From an uncultured Pedobacter sp. (GTDB taxonomy: Bacteria; Bacteroidota; Bacteroidia; Sphingobacteriales; Sphingobacteriaceae), in the NCBI RefSeq assembly GCF_913776295.1, contig NZ_CAJYOJ010000066.1:1-64000 (forward strand): a stretch of 64,000 nucleotides of DNA, given 5' to 3'. The notes under the pieces are model-generated. The model was not told the DNA's origin and did not search any database. It worked only from the letters and a program-made list of their open reading frames with translations. The position numbers were made by a program, and so were the translations under genes. Positions 8,039 to 18,252 of this stretch are shown here, in pieces. How positions within the stretch are numbered: position 1 is the first letter of the stretch; each line of letters begins with the position of its first letter.

Positions 8039-9233
8039 ACATATCACATTTGTTGCGCTATGCTTTTTCTATGCGATCGTTTCTGCAAATGGACAAGTCA
8101 TAAATATCGCTAACGATCAATACCACCTTTATGGCCCTAATTCTACCTGGGGGCAGTACCTGCAGCTAGGAGGTAATGGGCAGGTAACTAATCATGCCTT
8201 TGTGGCTGTAACAAACGGGAATCTGCATCTTGATTCAAAAGTTGGTTTTGGTACTTATATTAACTACTATAATCAGGGCAATACCTTTATCAACCCACAG
8301 GGAGGTAATGTGGGTATTGGCACTACTTTCCCCGCCACCAAATTAGAAGTAATGCAGACTACAAGTGGCTGGACGATGAATAGCCGGGTTAATGCAGTAA
8401 CAGCAGGAGAAATAAACGGCTTAAAATTCTACTCTGGCTACATTGGCGAAGATAAATGGGCAGGTATTGCCAGTATTTCAGAAAGTTTGCACAGCAATAA
8501 AACTGGCCTGGCCTTGTTTTCAGGTATGGCGGAGCGTTTGAGGATTTCGGGGGATGGTAACGTGGGCATAGGCACAACCAATCCGACTGAACTTTTTAAT
8601 GTGAACGGAAATGCACAACTAGATCGTTTGCGTTTAGGTAATGCAAACTTTAGTGGCAATAGTCGTAATTCAATTAATTCCTTCAATACCGGGCAAGATC
8701 CTAACCTGCATACCGGATGGATTGCTGCAGATTTTGGTGGATCTGATAATGCATCAGACAGGTTGGTAATCGGGAGCGGTTTTGGGGGAAGAACAATCAT
8801 AGGTACTCATAATTATAACTTAACCCAATGGGGTGGCGATCTGATCATCAATCCTACCGGAAGTAAAGTAGGCATCGGTACGTATGAACCCAAAGAAATG
8901 CTTTCCGTAAACGGGAAGATAGCGGCTACTGAAATCAGAGTAAATGGTGCTGGCGCACCCGATTATGTATTTGAAAAAGAATACGAACTGGCAACTTTGG
9001 CAGCGCTGGAAAGTTATATCAAGGCCAATAGACACCTGCCCGAAATGCCATCAGCGAAGGAATTTGAGCGCGAGGGGATGGCTGTTGGCGAGATGAATAA
9101 GTTGCTTTTGAAAAAGATAGAGGAGCTAACGCTGCATTTGATTGAACAGAATAAACAGTTGATTGAGCAGAACAGCAAAATAGATAATCAGACTTTAAAG
9201 ATTGCAGAGTTGGAAAAAAGATTGAAATTCTGA
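8028..9233 (+). CDS. Secreted tail-fibre-like surface protein 3
   Basis: 401 aa with signal peptide (MEIKHITFVALCFFYAIVSANGQ). The N-terminal domain differs from paralogues 1 and 2. A central segment (GEINGLKFYSGYIGEDKWAG through RLRISGDGNVGIGT) is nearly identical to one in paralogue 4, also at DNA level. The common C-terminal block (NGKIAATEIRV, PDYVFEKEY, GEMNKLLLKKIEELTLHLIE) ends in a coiled coil. Overlaps gene 2 by 11 bp; gene 4 follows after 3 bp, so 2-3-4 form one operon. Confidence 0.8.
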   Translation: MEIKHITFVALCFFYAIVSANGQVINIANDQYHLYGPNSTWGQYLQLGGNGQVTNHAFVAVTNGNLHLDSKVGFGTYINYYNQGNTFINPQGGNVGIGTTFPATKLEVMQTTSGWTMNSRVNAVTAGEINGLKFYSGYIGEDKWAGIASISESLHSNKTGLALFSGMAERLRISGDGNVGIGTTNPTELFNVNGNAQLDRLRLGNANFSGNSRNSINSFNTGQDPNLHTGWIAADFGGSDNASDRLVIGSGFGGRTIIGTHNYNLTQWGGDLIINPTGSKVGIGTYEPKEMLSVNGKIAATEIRVNGAGAPDYVFEKEYELATLAALESYIKANRHLPEMPSAKEFEREGMAVGEMNKLLLKKIEELTLHLIEQNKQLIEQNSKIDNQTLKIAELEKRLKF

Positions 9234-9236
9234 TAA

Positions 9237-10532
9237 TTGAAAGCTAAATTAATTATAAGTTTTATGAGAAAAGGTTTTGCAGTTGTTGTATCACTTTATT
9301 TTTTATTCTCATCTACGCCATTGTTTGCACAAAATTTAGGCTATCATAAGGCTGATTATCTGGAAATTAGTTCTAAAGCCGGGCCTACAAATAATAATTT
9401 TATGAACAAGTTATGGCTGTATCGGATGTCTGACGGATCAGGTTGGACAAGCGCAAGCTTATTTGATGGGATAAGTATAGATGTTTCTTGCCTCGTGCCA
9501 GGTGTTGATGCCCTTACATGGTGGCAGCGAGATCCTGGAAATGAAATTCAAACGTGGGGCAGCAGGAATTCTACTTATATGACCTTGAAGGGTACAAAGC
9601 TTGGAATTGGCACTGATGATCCTAAAACCCCGCTTGATATTCAATCTTCACAGAACGGTTGGATCATGAGTTCGAGGGCTACTGCAACGTCCCTTGGAGA
9701 CATTAATGGCGTTAAGCTCTATTCAGGTTATCCTGGTGAAGATAAGTGGGCAGGTATTGCTAGTGTTGCCGAGAATTTGCACAGCAATAAAACTGGACTG
9801 GCCTTATTTTCGGGTATGACAGAGCGTTTGAGAATTTCGGGGGATGGCAATGTGGGGATTGGTACAATTGCGCCAAGGGCTTTTTTTGATGTGGCCAATT
9901 ATCAGGGAGGAGGAAACCTGGGTTCCGTATTTTCCAGGTTGCCCGAAGGGGATGGAAATGGTGAGGGAACTTATTTGGGCATAAAAGCCTATGCTACTCA
10001 ACCAGCTGAGTACGAGGGAAAGACATTCTCATTAGTGCATAGTTTTTATGGCCGTACAAATAATTCAATTAATTTTTACAGGGGCACTGGTGTAACCGGT
10101 GGTTTTATCACCTTTAGCACGAATGATAATATCGAACAGATGCGGATTGATCCCTGGGGTAAGGTAGGAATTGGCCTTAAAAATCCAACTGAAATGCTTA
10201 GTGTTAATGGAAGAATAAAGGCGAAAGAAGTAAGAGTGGATGGTACAGGCGCACCGGATTATGTATTTGAAGAAAATTACCAAAATTTAACCTTGCCGGC
10301 GCTGGAAAGTTATATCAAAGCAAATAAACACCTGCCCGAGGTACCTTCGGCAAAAGAGCTTGAAAGGGATGGAATGGCTATTGGAGAAATGAACAAATTG
10401 CTGTTGAAAAAGATAGAGGAACTTACGCTGCATTTAATAGAAAAAGATAAGCAGTATAAAGGCCTTTTGGGTAATGTGAAAAAACAGGATGAGCGTATTC
10501 GTTTACTGGAGAAAAGGTTGCGTAAGCTGTAA
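9237..10532 (+). CDS. Secreted tail-fibre-like surface protein 4
   Basis: 431 aa. The signal peptide begins after a short N-terminal stretch, so M10 (MRKGFAVVVSLYFLFSSTPLFAQ) is a possible start. The central DKWAGIASVAENLHSNKTGL...RLRISGDGNVGIGT segment matches paralogue 3. The shared C-terminal block (NGRIKAKEVRV, PDYVFEENY, GEMNKLLLKKIEELTLHLIE) ends in a coiled coil with RIRLLEKRLRKL. A PorP/SprF gene follows after 22 bp, in line with an outer-membrane assembly role for the locus. Confidence 0.8.
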   Translation: MKAKLIISFMRKGFAVVVSLYFLFSSTPLFAQNLGYHKADYLEISSKAGPTNNNFMNKLWLYRMSDGSGWTSASLFDGISIDVSCLVPGVDALTWWQRDPGNEIQTWGSRNSTYMTLKGTKLGIGTDDPKTPLDIQSSQNGWIMSSRATATSLGDINGVKLYSGYPGEDKWAGIASVAENLHSNKTGLALFSGMTERLRISGDGNVGIGTIAPRAFFDVANYQGGGNLGSVFSRLPEGDGNGEGTYLGIKAYATQPAEYEGKTFSLVHSFYGRTNNSINFYRGTGVTGGFITFSTNDNIEQMRIDPWGKVGIGLKNPTEMLSVNGRIKAKEVRVDGTGAPDYVFEENYQNLTLPALESYIKANKHLPEVPSAKELERDGMAIGEMNKLLLKKIEELTLHLIEKDKQYKGLLGNVKKQDERIRLLEKRLRKL

Positions 10533-10554
10533 ATGGCCGCCAAAGATAGTAAGA

Positions 10555-11568
10555 ATGGAAAGAAAAAACTGGATTTTCTTATTTTCGATATTTATTTGCT
10601 TAAGCCTTCACGCACAGCAACGGCCACAATATAGTCAATACCTTTTAAATAGTTACCTCCTTAACCCCGCTTTAAGCGGTATCGAAAATTATACGGATGT
10701 AAAAATAGGTTACAGGCACCAATGGGCAGGACTTCAGGAGTCGCCAAGAACAGCCTTTGTATCTGCGCATTGGGCTTTAGGTAATGAATATTTATGGTCA
10801 AATGCCTTATCTTTCGAAAATAATGGAAACGATCCACGTTCCAGAAGTTATACACAAAACTACACGGCTTCGCCAGCACATCACGGTATAGGTTTTGTAG
10901 CGGTGTCTGATCGAGCTGGCCAAATCGCTACAACTACTTTTAACGTTAGTTATGCCTACCACTTACAATTAAACAATCAGTTAAACCTTTCAGTAGGCGC
11001 TGCAGGTGGCATTAGCCGCACAACTATAGATATTAATGCCCTTTTGCTCGAAAATCCACAGGATCCTGCATTAAACAATGCAGCTGATGTAAAGATTTTA
11101 CCTGATTTATCGGCAGGCTTATGGTTATATGGCGCTAATTTTTTTTCCGGACTTTCAGTTCAGCAGGTTTTGCCGCAAAAACTTAACTTTTCTGGAAAGG
11201 AACAATACCAAAAAGGTAAACAGGTGCCGCATACTTTCCTACATGCAGGTTATAAGTTTTGTATGGTCGAAGACCTGAATATTACACCATCGGTTTTGGT
11301 GAAATATGTTCCCAACGTTCCGTTTTCGGTTGATGTGAACGTAAAAATGGGTTTTAAAGATCGGATATGGATCGGTGCAGGCTATCGAAAACAGGATGCC
11401 CTGAATATGATGGCGGGCTTCAATATCAGTCACCTTCTTAATGTGAGCTATAGCTATGATGTAACCACATCCACGCTTAATCAGGCTAGTAAAGGAAGTC
11501 ACGAAATCGTACTGGGTTTATTACTTAATAACGTTTACAAAGTGGTGTGCCCGCAACGGCAGTGGTAG
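10555..11568 (+). CDS. PorP/SprF family type IX secretion membrane protein
   Basis: 337 aa. The ATG at 10555 gives a clean signal peptide (MERKNWIFLFSIFICLSLHAQ) followed by the family hallmark QRPQYSQYLLNSYLLNPALSG; the upstream ATG in the same frame lies inside the previous gene. The rest is a predicted outer-membrane beta-barrel. PorP/SprF proteins serve as outer-membrane partners for type IX secretion cargo, especially proteins with type B sorting domains, and such a protein is encoded convergently 1 bp downstream. It probably co-transcribes with the fibre genes. Confidence 0.88.
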   Translation: MERKNWIFLFSIFICLSLHAQQRPQYSQYLLNSYLLNPALSGIENYTDVKIGYRHQWAGLQESPRTAFVSAHWALGNEYLWSNALSFENNGNDPRSRSYTQNYTASPAHHGIGFVAVSDRAGQIATTTFNVSYAYHLQLNNQLNLSVGAAGGISRTTIDINALLLENPQDPALNNAADVKILPDLSAGLWLYGANFFSGLSVQQVLPQKLNFSGKEQYQKGKQVPHTFLHAGYKFCMVEDLNITPSVLVKYVPNVPFSVDVNVKMGFKDRIWIGAGYRKQDALNMMAGFNISHLLNVSYSYDVTTSTLNQASKGSHEIVLGLLLNNVYKVVCPQRQW

Positions 11569-11569
11569 T

Positions 11570-13591
11570 TTATCTGATCAGGGTAATTGATCCGGTAAAC
11601 CGTACCTCTTTATTAAAAACATCCGTTCCGTTTAATACATAATAATAGGCTCCTACCGGTACAGGCTTGTTATGCCATGTACCATCCCATGAGTCGAAAA
11701 TATTCGTACTAAAGAAAACCTGATCTCCGTAGCGGTTAAAGATTTTAAAACTGGATCTTTTTAAATTGCTGACGTTAACATTCAACAGGTCATTGATGCC
11801 ATCTCCGTTTGGTGAAAAAGAGTTAGGGATATGCAACGTACTACCATCCAGTATCATCAGATTATTGAGTGTATATATATCTATACAGCCATTATTGGTA
11901 AAAGCCTTCAGGGTTACCGTATAAGTGCCCTTTTTTTGGTAAACATGTGTCGGCTGGTAATCGGTAGAAGTTTCGTTGTCTCCAAAGTTCCATTCAAAAT
12001 AATCTGCATCACGCGAATGGTTTAAAAAGGTGATGGGAACCGGGGCTGCGAACTTACCCGGTACCACAGGATCTGTCTGGAAATTTGCTACAGGATTTTT
12101 TACAATAGCAGGAATATTGATTGTGGCCGTTTCGCTATAGCAATTTCCCACTTTTACCCTCACCATATAATTGCCGGCCTGGGCTAAATTGTTTATTTGT
12201 ACACTGACTGCTGCGGTTGAATCGCTGAAATTGGCAGGCCCTGTCCATTCATAGGTCGCATCCGATACCTCCGGTATACGAAGTTCCATTATCCCGCCCA
12301 AACAAAAGTTAGTACTATTGGCAGAAATAACTGGTTTTTCAGGCCTTAATGCTACGTAAAAGGTATAACTGTTCACTGTGCGGCAGCCCCTTTCCGAAAA
12401 GGCTTCGAGTACTACTGTTTTGGTACCTGGAGTAGAGTAGTTAATTTCGAAAGGACCGGAAGTAGTGGCATTAGTTATACTGGCACCTTCTCCAAAACTC
12501 CATTTCAAACTGCTGTAGTTACTGGCTTTTGCCGAGAATATAAATTTTTGCGTACTTAAACATGCATCTTCTGTTTTTGCTTCAATGGCCGATTTTGGTC
12601 CTTCAAACTCTCCGTCACCATTAAAAGCAAGTGTAAAACCATTATTTTTATTTGAAAAATTATCAACCAGCAATGCGTATTGATGTCCTTCTACCATATC
12701 AATAGCCTTTACAAAACCATCTTGGTTTGTATTGCAACCTCCTTGTTCTGTAAGATCCAGAGAACTGTTGTTTGCACCGGTAATGTAATATTTTGGAATG
12801 CAGTTAACACCGCTACCCGCTGCACACCGGATTGAATTTGCAGATGAGGGCGCGGAAGCCGCAGTGGCCGGTCCTAAGTCAAATAGAACCCAATCTATAT
12901 CATCAGTAACGGCTGTGGGCGTAATGGTGAAACCTAAGCTACCACTATTGGCGGCTATCCAGGTGTACCAGGCGCTGTTCGATTCAACGCTTAAGCAAGT
13001 TCCATAGGCTTCGCGGTTATTAAGTCCCGCACCGCTCACCTGAAGCTCTGTAAAACTATCTTTATTGCATAAAAGCGATGCCGACGAGAAATCCTGTCCG
13101 GGTTTGTTTGGTGGGTTATAGCTATTTACACAGAGTTTAAAACTACCAGTGGCATTATTTTCAGCACTGATACGGATGTAATAGACTTCACCGATGATCA
13201 GTCCTCCTTTATATGCAGTAGTCAGGTTATTTTCAGCAGCCATAGCACCAATTTGCTCGGAAAGGATATTGTCTTTATAGGTATAGAATGCAATAAGGGG
13301 GCCAAGCAGCGTATTGCTATTACTTATAGCCTGTCCGGTCACCGTAGCGGTAACATCAGTGCCTATGGCTGTAAACCTAAGCCAGACATCGTTTCCTTCA
13401 CTGTTCCAAAAGCTTCCCTTTGTATATCCACTAGCAGTAGCATTGGTACTGGTATAAGCGGCATCGCCCGAACAATACGCCGTAACATTTTTAAGCGTAA
13501 TTGCCGTTTTGATGTCATCATTAACAGGAACCTGCGCTTGTGCTTGAATAAAAGCAAACGAAAGCATAAATATTAATATCCGCTTTAACAT
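11570..13591 (-). CDS. T9SS type B sorting domain (gliding-motility CTD) protein
   Basis: 673 aa with signal peptide (MLKRILIFMLSFAFIQAQAQ). Repeated beta-sandwich regions include two PKD-like segments: one near residue 350-410 (LKWSFGEGASITNATTSGP), one near 510-570 (FEWNFGDNETSTDYQPTHVY). The C-terminus (IPNSFSPNGDGINDLL, then FKIFNRYGDQVF, ending GSITLIR) is the classic type B/CHU_C sorting signal. The product should cross the outer membrane by T9SS and stay at the surface, probably with the neighbouring PorP/SprF protein. Genes are convergent with 1 bp between stops. Confidence 0.9.
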   Translation of the reverse strand: MLKRILIFMLSFAFIQAQAQVPVNDDIKTAITLKNVTAYCSGDAAYTSTNATASGYTKGSFWNSEGNDVWLRFTAIGTDVTATVTGQAISNSNTLLGPLIAFYTYKDNILSEQIGAMAAENNLTTAYKGGLIIGEVYYIRISAENNATGSFKLCVNSYNPPNKPGQDFSSASLLCNKDSFTELQVSGAGLNNREAYGTCLSVESNSAWYTWIAANSGSLGFTITPTAVTDDIDWVLFDLGPATAASAPSSANSIRCAAGSGVNCIPKYYITGANNSSLDLTEQGGCNTNQDGFVKAIDMVEGHQYALLVDNFSNKNNGFTLAFNGDGEFEGPKSAIEAKTEDACLSTQKFIFSAKASNYSSLKWSFGEGASITNATTSGPFEINYSTPGTKTVVLEAFSERGCRTVNSYTFYVALRPEKPVISANSTNFCLGGIMELRIPEVSDATYEWTGPANFSDSTAAVSVQINNLAQAGNYMVRVKVGNCYSETATINIPAIVKNPVANFQTDPVVPGKFAAPVPITFLNHSRDADYFEWNFGDNETSTDYQPTHVYQKKGTYTVTLKAFTNNGCIDIYTLNNLMILDGSTLHIPNSFSPNGDGINDLLNVNVSNLKRSSFKIFNRYGDQVFFSTNIFDSWDGTWHNKPVPVGAYYYVLNGTDVFNKEVRFTGSITLIR

Positions 13592-13974
13592 AATACATAG
13601 CGCATTAAGCCATAAAAATATGGATAATTACAATGGTGAAAGCATCGAAAATCGGGAAATTTTACTGGTAAATAAGATTTTTTAATTGCTTATTTACAAA
13701 GGTGCTTTTTTGTATGACGAATCTCCATAAATCTGTGATGAATCTGCTGTTTATGCATTATATGCAGTTTACGTTGTAAATGACGGATCACAGCTTATCT
13801 TTTGTAAATTTTATTCTTCTGCTTTTTGTCGGTAGGAAATGCTTAATGTGCTAAGAGTTTTATGATGCTTCTATTTATTTAATGGCAATAAACCGGTTGA
13901 GGATATACCAAAACCTGAGCTTATTGATAACCGATTTTGTGGTGTTGCTAGATGGTACTTAACTTACTTGATTT
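13592..13974. other. Intergenic region, no gene seen
   Basis: AT-rich stretch of 383 bp between the start of the T9SS gene and the stop of the next minus-strand gene. I see no supported RNA, repeat or ORF. It must contain the promoter of the T9SS protein; no convincing TAnnTTTG box could be placed. Confidence 0.4.
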
Positions 13975-15549
13975 TTATTTTTCCCTATTTTCGATACGCC
14001 ATAATATCCAGTTTTTATTGGAACATACCGGATTTAGCAAAACTCCGTTTGAAACCAGTGTTTGTATCATATTGGCATTTAACAGTCCAAACGAATCGTA
14101 AGGGCTGTGTTTTTTGGTAGCTAATATGTAGGATACATGTTTTGCCGGCCGGGCAAGTGCGGCTAAGAAACTATTTTCACCCGGTGTGAGAAACATTTCT
14201 GCAGTTCCTGTCAAGGCAATCATCCGGTATGCATTGGCATCATCGGCAAGTATGGCTTCGTCAGATTTGATCTTTTTGATGTAGCTGGTTATTTTTTCGG
14301 TATCATCTCTTTCCATCGGTTCTCTCTTCAGTAGAGATACCAACGCCCGCTGGAATTTTTTCTCTTCAGGTATATGGCTCGAATTTATGGTGAAATATGC
14401 GGTAGCTAGCTGTACGATGATAATGGAGAGATAAAAATATTTACTGAATTTAAATTTTCTGGTATCTTTTGCATTAGCTATAACCGCCCAGGATAGGCAG
14501 ATAAATGCAGCATAAAAATGACTTAAAATAAAAACATTAGGATATTTTATTTTTAAAAATTCCATGAAGAAGAAAAGGGAAAAAACCACAAAGATGTTAC
14601 GGCTAAAGCTCTTGAAAATGCCCAGACAGAATACGATAAGGGGGGCAAATAGCAATATCCTTAACGTTGTTAAAAAATTCGATTCCGGAAATATGCGTCC
14701 CAGTTTGTTGTCTGTTAAGTTACGGAGGTTATCTGTCTGATCTGTAATAGCGGTATAATTTGCGTAAGGACTGTTTAGGTAATAATCTGCATCTCCGGTA
14801 TAAGCTTGGTTCAATATCCTGAAAATGAATATTGCGGTTATCGGAAGCGCAAAGATGATGAGATAGATGGCCAGGGTTTTATTGACCAGTTTACGCCTGA
14901 TCGATTCGGTATTGAATGCGACTGCAATTTTGTTCATAAGGTCGTTGTTTGCAACGGTCATAGATTGAAGCGCTACAAAAAAAATAATGGGAAAAATAAA
15001 AAGCATTAACCAGAAAAACTTGAACGAACAGAAAATAAGCAGCGTAAAATAAATACTGGCTACCGAAATATGGTAAGATGTATTGGTTCTGAAATACCTG
15101 AAAATACTCATCACAAAAAGATAGAAGAAGATGAGCACCATGTATGAGCTTTTTCCTGATACAGCGAAAAAAATAAACGCAGGATGGAACATGAAAGTAA
15201 TGAGTATGCCCAAAAACAACCAGTTTCGGTACTGGTGCGCCCTGATGGAAGATGCAATGATGAAAAATAAAGCAGAGGTACCTAAGGTTGAGGCAATAAC
15301 TGAAGAAAACCCGATATCCAGAAAAGAAAAAATCCATGAAAGGATGAAAGGCGGCTGCGGGAAAGTAAGTCCGGCAATTTTGATTTCATCTATATTACCC
15401 TCTCTCAACAGCGCAGATTTTTCTGTGAAAAAAAGCGCTTCATTACTATGTACTCCTCCCGTATAAAGCATGTAAGCGATATAAATATAATATCCGAACA
15501 ATAAAAATGATATCAGGATCAGGGATTTATTTGAGGATGAACTGTTCAT
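13975..15549 (-). CDS. Polytopic membrane protein of the exopolysaccharide locus, possible GT-C type
   Basis: 524 aa with roughly ten hydrophobic segments across residues 10-380 and a soluble C-terminal part of about 130 aa. The first periplasmic loop (GGVHSNEALFFTEKSALLREG) is placed like the acidic loop of GT-C glycosyltransferases, but I cannot confirm an active-site motif. It overlaps the GT2 gene by 4 bp (ATGA type), so it is co-translated with the synthase. Likely role: lipid-linked sugar transfer or polymer modification in the same pathway. Confidence 0.7.
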   Translation of the reverse strand: MNSSSSNKSLILISFLLFGYYIYIAYMLYTGGVHSNEALFFTEKSALLREGNIDEIKIAGLTFPQPPFILSWIFSFLDIGFSSVIASTLGTSALFFIIASSIRAHQYRNWLFLGILITFMFHPAFIFFAVSGKSSYMVLIFFYLFVMSIFRYFRTNTSYHISVASIYFTLLIFCSFKFFWLMLFIFPIIFFVALQSMTVANNDLMNKIAVAFNTESIRRKLVNKTLAIYLIIFALPITAIFIFRILNQAYTGDADYYLNSPYANYTAITDQTDNLRNLTDNKLGRIFPESNFLTTLRILLFAPLIVFCLGIFKSFSRNIFVVFSLFFFMEFLKIKYPNVFILSHFYAAFICLSWAVIANAKDTRKFKFSKYFYLSIIIVQLATAYFTINSSHIPEEKKFQRALVSLLKREPMERDDTEKITSYIKKIKSDEAILADDANAYRMIALTGTAEMFLTPGENSFLAALARPAKHVSYILATKKHSPYDSFGLLNANMIQTLVSNGVLLNPVCSNKNWILWRIENREK

Positions 15550-17411
15550 TTGATATCCGATTTTGTGTCCCTATTCGTCTGTAACTTGCTCAATCCATGA
15601 TCTGTTTTTTCCCAGTAAAATGGTTTGGTAATGAGTTGCCATAGGCCTTTATAGGCAGCAATGGAGTGCATTAACCAGTAAAAAGGGTTAAGAATAGAAA
15701 ATAAAATCAGCTCATAATATCTTCTCTTAAATACAGCGATCATATTAACATAGATAATGAGTATGTTGCCTATTGCCAGGTTGAATATCGAAATATAAAG
15801 TACCCAATCGGGAAATATGGTGCGGATATCATCAAGATCGAAGATGAGGTAGCAGATAAAAATCAACAGCAGAAGCGGGTAGATCAGAAAGGTAACAGGT
15901 GTTGCGCCTATAAAAAAATTAAACCCCAAAAAACCTTTCCAACCTATTTTTGCTATCAGTTTTGAAGGGTTACGCATATGTACAAGATAGGTTTGCATAT
16001 AACCCTTTATCCATCGCGAACGTTGCCTGATCCAGTTAAATGGTTCGTTGTTGGCTTCCTCATAAGTGGTAGAGTTTACCAATGCAACTTTATAACCTTT
16101 TGCAAAAGCCCTTATGCCAAGGTCTGCATCTTCGGTCACATTAAAAGGATCCCAGCCACCCAGTTCCATCAGCTTTTCAAACTTGAAATGATTGCTCGTA
16201 CCACCTAAAGGAACGGGAATATCAAGGCTGCTTAGGCCGGGCAGCATGTAATCGAACCAATACGAATATTCGAGGGTAAACATTCTGGTGAGAAAATTTT
16301 CGTTCCTGTTAAAATAATTCAGTGCACATTGTATACAGATATAGTTTTGGGGAAGCTTGCCGAACATAACCGCTACTTTTTTAAGCTGGTCATGGTCTGG
16401 TACATCCTCGGCATCATATATCGTAAGGTATTCGCCGCGCGAAAAATAAAGACCATAGTTGCAAGCTTTCGGTTTTGTTTTTGGCATGTGGAAAGGAACC
16501 ACAACCACGTCGAAAATAGCCGGAAAATCAAGGTCTCTTACAGCATTTAGTGTTTTTTCATCATCTTCTTCAATCAGGAGTTTAATGTCAAGCTTTTCTC
16601 TGGGGTAATCCAGCGACTGAAGGTTCCAGATCAGTTTTTTGATTAGTTTATCTTCCCTGTAAACAGGTAACTGAATGGTAAAAACAGGCAAGTCCTCTTT
16701 TTTTACCCCTTTAAGCTCTTTTTTGCTCACTGCCTGAAAAAATTCAAGCTTTGAGCCGGTAAGCGCAAGAAACAGCTTAAAACTAACGGCCACTAAGAAA
16801 AATCCGCTCATTAACATGTTAATGATGATGGTCGTATTTGTAAAACTAAGAAAGAGAGCGGTTGTAACTAGGGCGATAACTGAAAAGATGATAAGGAGCT
16901 GGGTTTTGGTAAAAGTAACCAATGCCGAGCTCTCGGGATCCCTGTTGAGTAACTCGAATACCGCTTTTTTTACATAGCTTGTACCCAGTAATTTATGTCC
17001 CAGCCAGAGAATATCCAGATCGGAGGTGAGCAGGACTTTTACAGGGCAACCGTATTTTTCCTCTATCAAAAGAAAATCTGCCGTTGCAGTAGGATCGGCA
17101 ACAGCAACAACCAGATAACCAGCTTCCATGCGTAAGGGCAGAATGAGGTCGCGGTCTACACTTTTAAGATCCAGCTGCTTCATTACCTCGGGATCGGTGT
17201 CTTCCAACCGAACGTCTTTAAAGTAGTAACCCTCTTCCAATAGGCATTTTTGGTAATCCTTCCGGCTGATGTACCCAAAATTAAGCAGTATTTTTACCAG
17301 CGATAATCCGCTGGTTTCATTAAACGAAGCAATCCGCACCACATCATCCTCCGTGATATAACCCTGAACAGAGAGTATTTTTATAATATAAGGCTGCTGT
17401 TTCCTGCCCAT
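15546..17411 (-). CDS. MshEN-domain/GT2 polysaccharide synthase (BcsA-like)
   Basis: 621 aa. Residues 1-140 resemble the type II secretion ATPase N-terminal (MshEN) domain: ITEDDVVRIASFNE, SGLSLVKILLNFGYISRKDY. Residues ~165-225 carry two membrane segments. The GT2 domain shows YDAEDVPD (DxD region), GGTSNHFK, TEDADLGIRA and QRSRWIKGYMQTY (Q-x-x-RW), the signature of processive synthases of the cellulose/hyaluronan type. Four C-terminal membrane segments follow. MshEN domains in other proteins bind cyclic-di-GMP, so this may be a c-di-GMP-controlled synthase without a PilZ domain. The polymer is unknown. Confidence 0.85.
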   Translation of the reverse strand: MGRKQQPYIIKILSVQGYITEDDVVRIASFNETSGLSLVKILLNFGYISRKDYQKCLLEEGYYFKDVRLEDTDPEVMKQLDLKSVDRDLILPLRMEAGYLVVAVADPTATADFLLIEEKYGCPVKVLLTSDLDILWLGHKLLGTSYVKKAVFELLNRDPESSALVTFTKTQLLIIFSVIALVTTALFLSFTNTTIIINMLMSGFFLVAVSFKLFLALTGSKLEFFQAVSKKELKGVKKEDLPVFTIQLPVYREDKLIKKLIWNLQSLDYPREKLDIKLLIEEDDEKTLNAVRDLDFPAIFDVVVVPFHMPKTKPKACNYGLYFSRGEYLTIYDAEDVPDHDQLKKVAVMFGKLPQNYICIQCALNYFNRNENFLTRMFTLEYSYWFDYMLPGLSSLDIPVPLGGTSNHFKFEKLMELGGWDPFNVTEDADLGIRAFAKGYKVALVNSTTYEEANNEPFNWIRQRSRWIKGYMQTYLVHMRNPSKLIAKIGWKGFLGFNFFIGATPVTFLIYPLLLLIFICYLIFDLDDIRTIFPDWVLYISIFNLAIGNILIIYVNMIAVFKRRYYELILFSILNPFYWLMHSIAAYKGLWQLITKPFYWEKTDHGLSKLQTNRDTKSDIK

Positions 17412-17412
17412 G

Positions 17413-18243
17413 CTAAAAGCGTATAATTCCCGTCAAAGCAACACCCTGGCCAATGCCCGAGTTCCTATTGAATATATCATGAAAAAGCCCCGCAAATACC
17501 CAGTTATCACCAGTAATGCGTTGCCCGAAGCTGATGTTGGCTTTAATAAACGTGAATTCGGTATTAGAAGCAGGATTTTCGGGATTAAACTGATTCGATC
17601 TTAATGAACTAACGCCATTTACCTCACCCATAAGCTGATTATTTTTGCCCAGATGCCATCCTGATGTTGCGATGTAACTCACTTGTCCCACATTACCGAA
17701 CCTGTTGCCAAAATATTGCCTGTAACCCGCTTCAACATTAAAATAAGCATCAGTATTACTCCCGCTAAATAATAATTTAAGTTCCGAACCGAACTGCCCA
17801 TAACCTGTACCTGGGTTACCATTTTTTCCATACAGCGGAATTGCCGCCAGCGCCTGTGCCGACAGAAAGTATTTTTTTTGGTTAAATGCTAACAGGTTGT
17901 ATTTAAGACCTATTTCTACATCCGAAAGTGCAGTATTGCTGTTTCGCTGTACATTATCTTTAAACTGAGCAGCAGTTAAAGGGAGTTTTGCAACCAGGTC
18001 GAGGTGATCGGTGATGCCATATTCCATATAAAGCTGCATTGTAAATGAACTATATTTCCCGCCATTAGCATAATTGTACTTCTGGCCTTTAAGATCCCGG
18101 TACTGGTTGGCCACAAAATAACTTAAGTATGGGGCAAGTAGTGCTTTACCTTTCCGCATAGGAAAACCGCTTGCCAGGGCATCCTGTACCATGAAAAATG
18201 GAATAATGGTAGCGAAAATAAATTTTATGGCTTTGGTATTCAT
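17413..18243 (-). CDS. Outer-membrane beta-barrel protein of the exopolysaccharide locus
   Basis: 276 aa with signal peptide (MNTKAIKFIFATIIPFFMVQDALA). Alternating hydrophobic/aromatic strands and the ending GVALTGIIRF fit a transporter-like outer-membrane barrel. Lies 1 bp before the synthase gene and 9 bp after the BcsB-like gene. A candidate outer-membrane exit channel for the polymer, although it is not a recognisable BcsC. Confidence 0.7.
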   Translation of the reverse strand: MNTKAIKFIFATIIPFFMVQDALASGFPMRKGKALLAPYLSYFVANQYRDLKGQKYNYANGGKYSSFTMQLYMEYGITDHLDLVAKLPLTAAQFKDNVQRNSNTALSDVEIGLKYNLLAFNQKKYFLSAQALAAIPLYGKNGNPGTGYGQFGSELKLLFSGSNTDAYFNVEAGYRQYFGNRFGNVGQVSYIATSGWHLGKNNQLMGEVNGVSSLRSNQFNPENPASNTEFTFIKANISFGQRITGDNWVFAGLFHDIFNRNSGIGQGVALTGIIRF

Positions 18244-18252
18244 GGAAATAGC

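Noticed and set aside
10489..10554. Upstream start for the PorP/SprF gene
   Set aside because: It lies within the coding end of fibre gene 4 and would bury the signal peptide; the ATG at 10555 fits.
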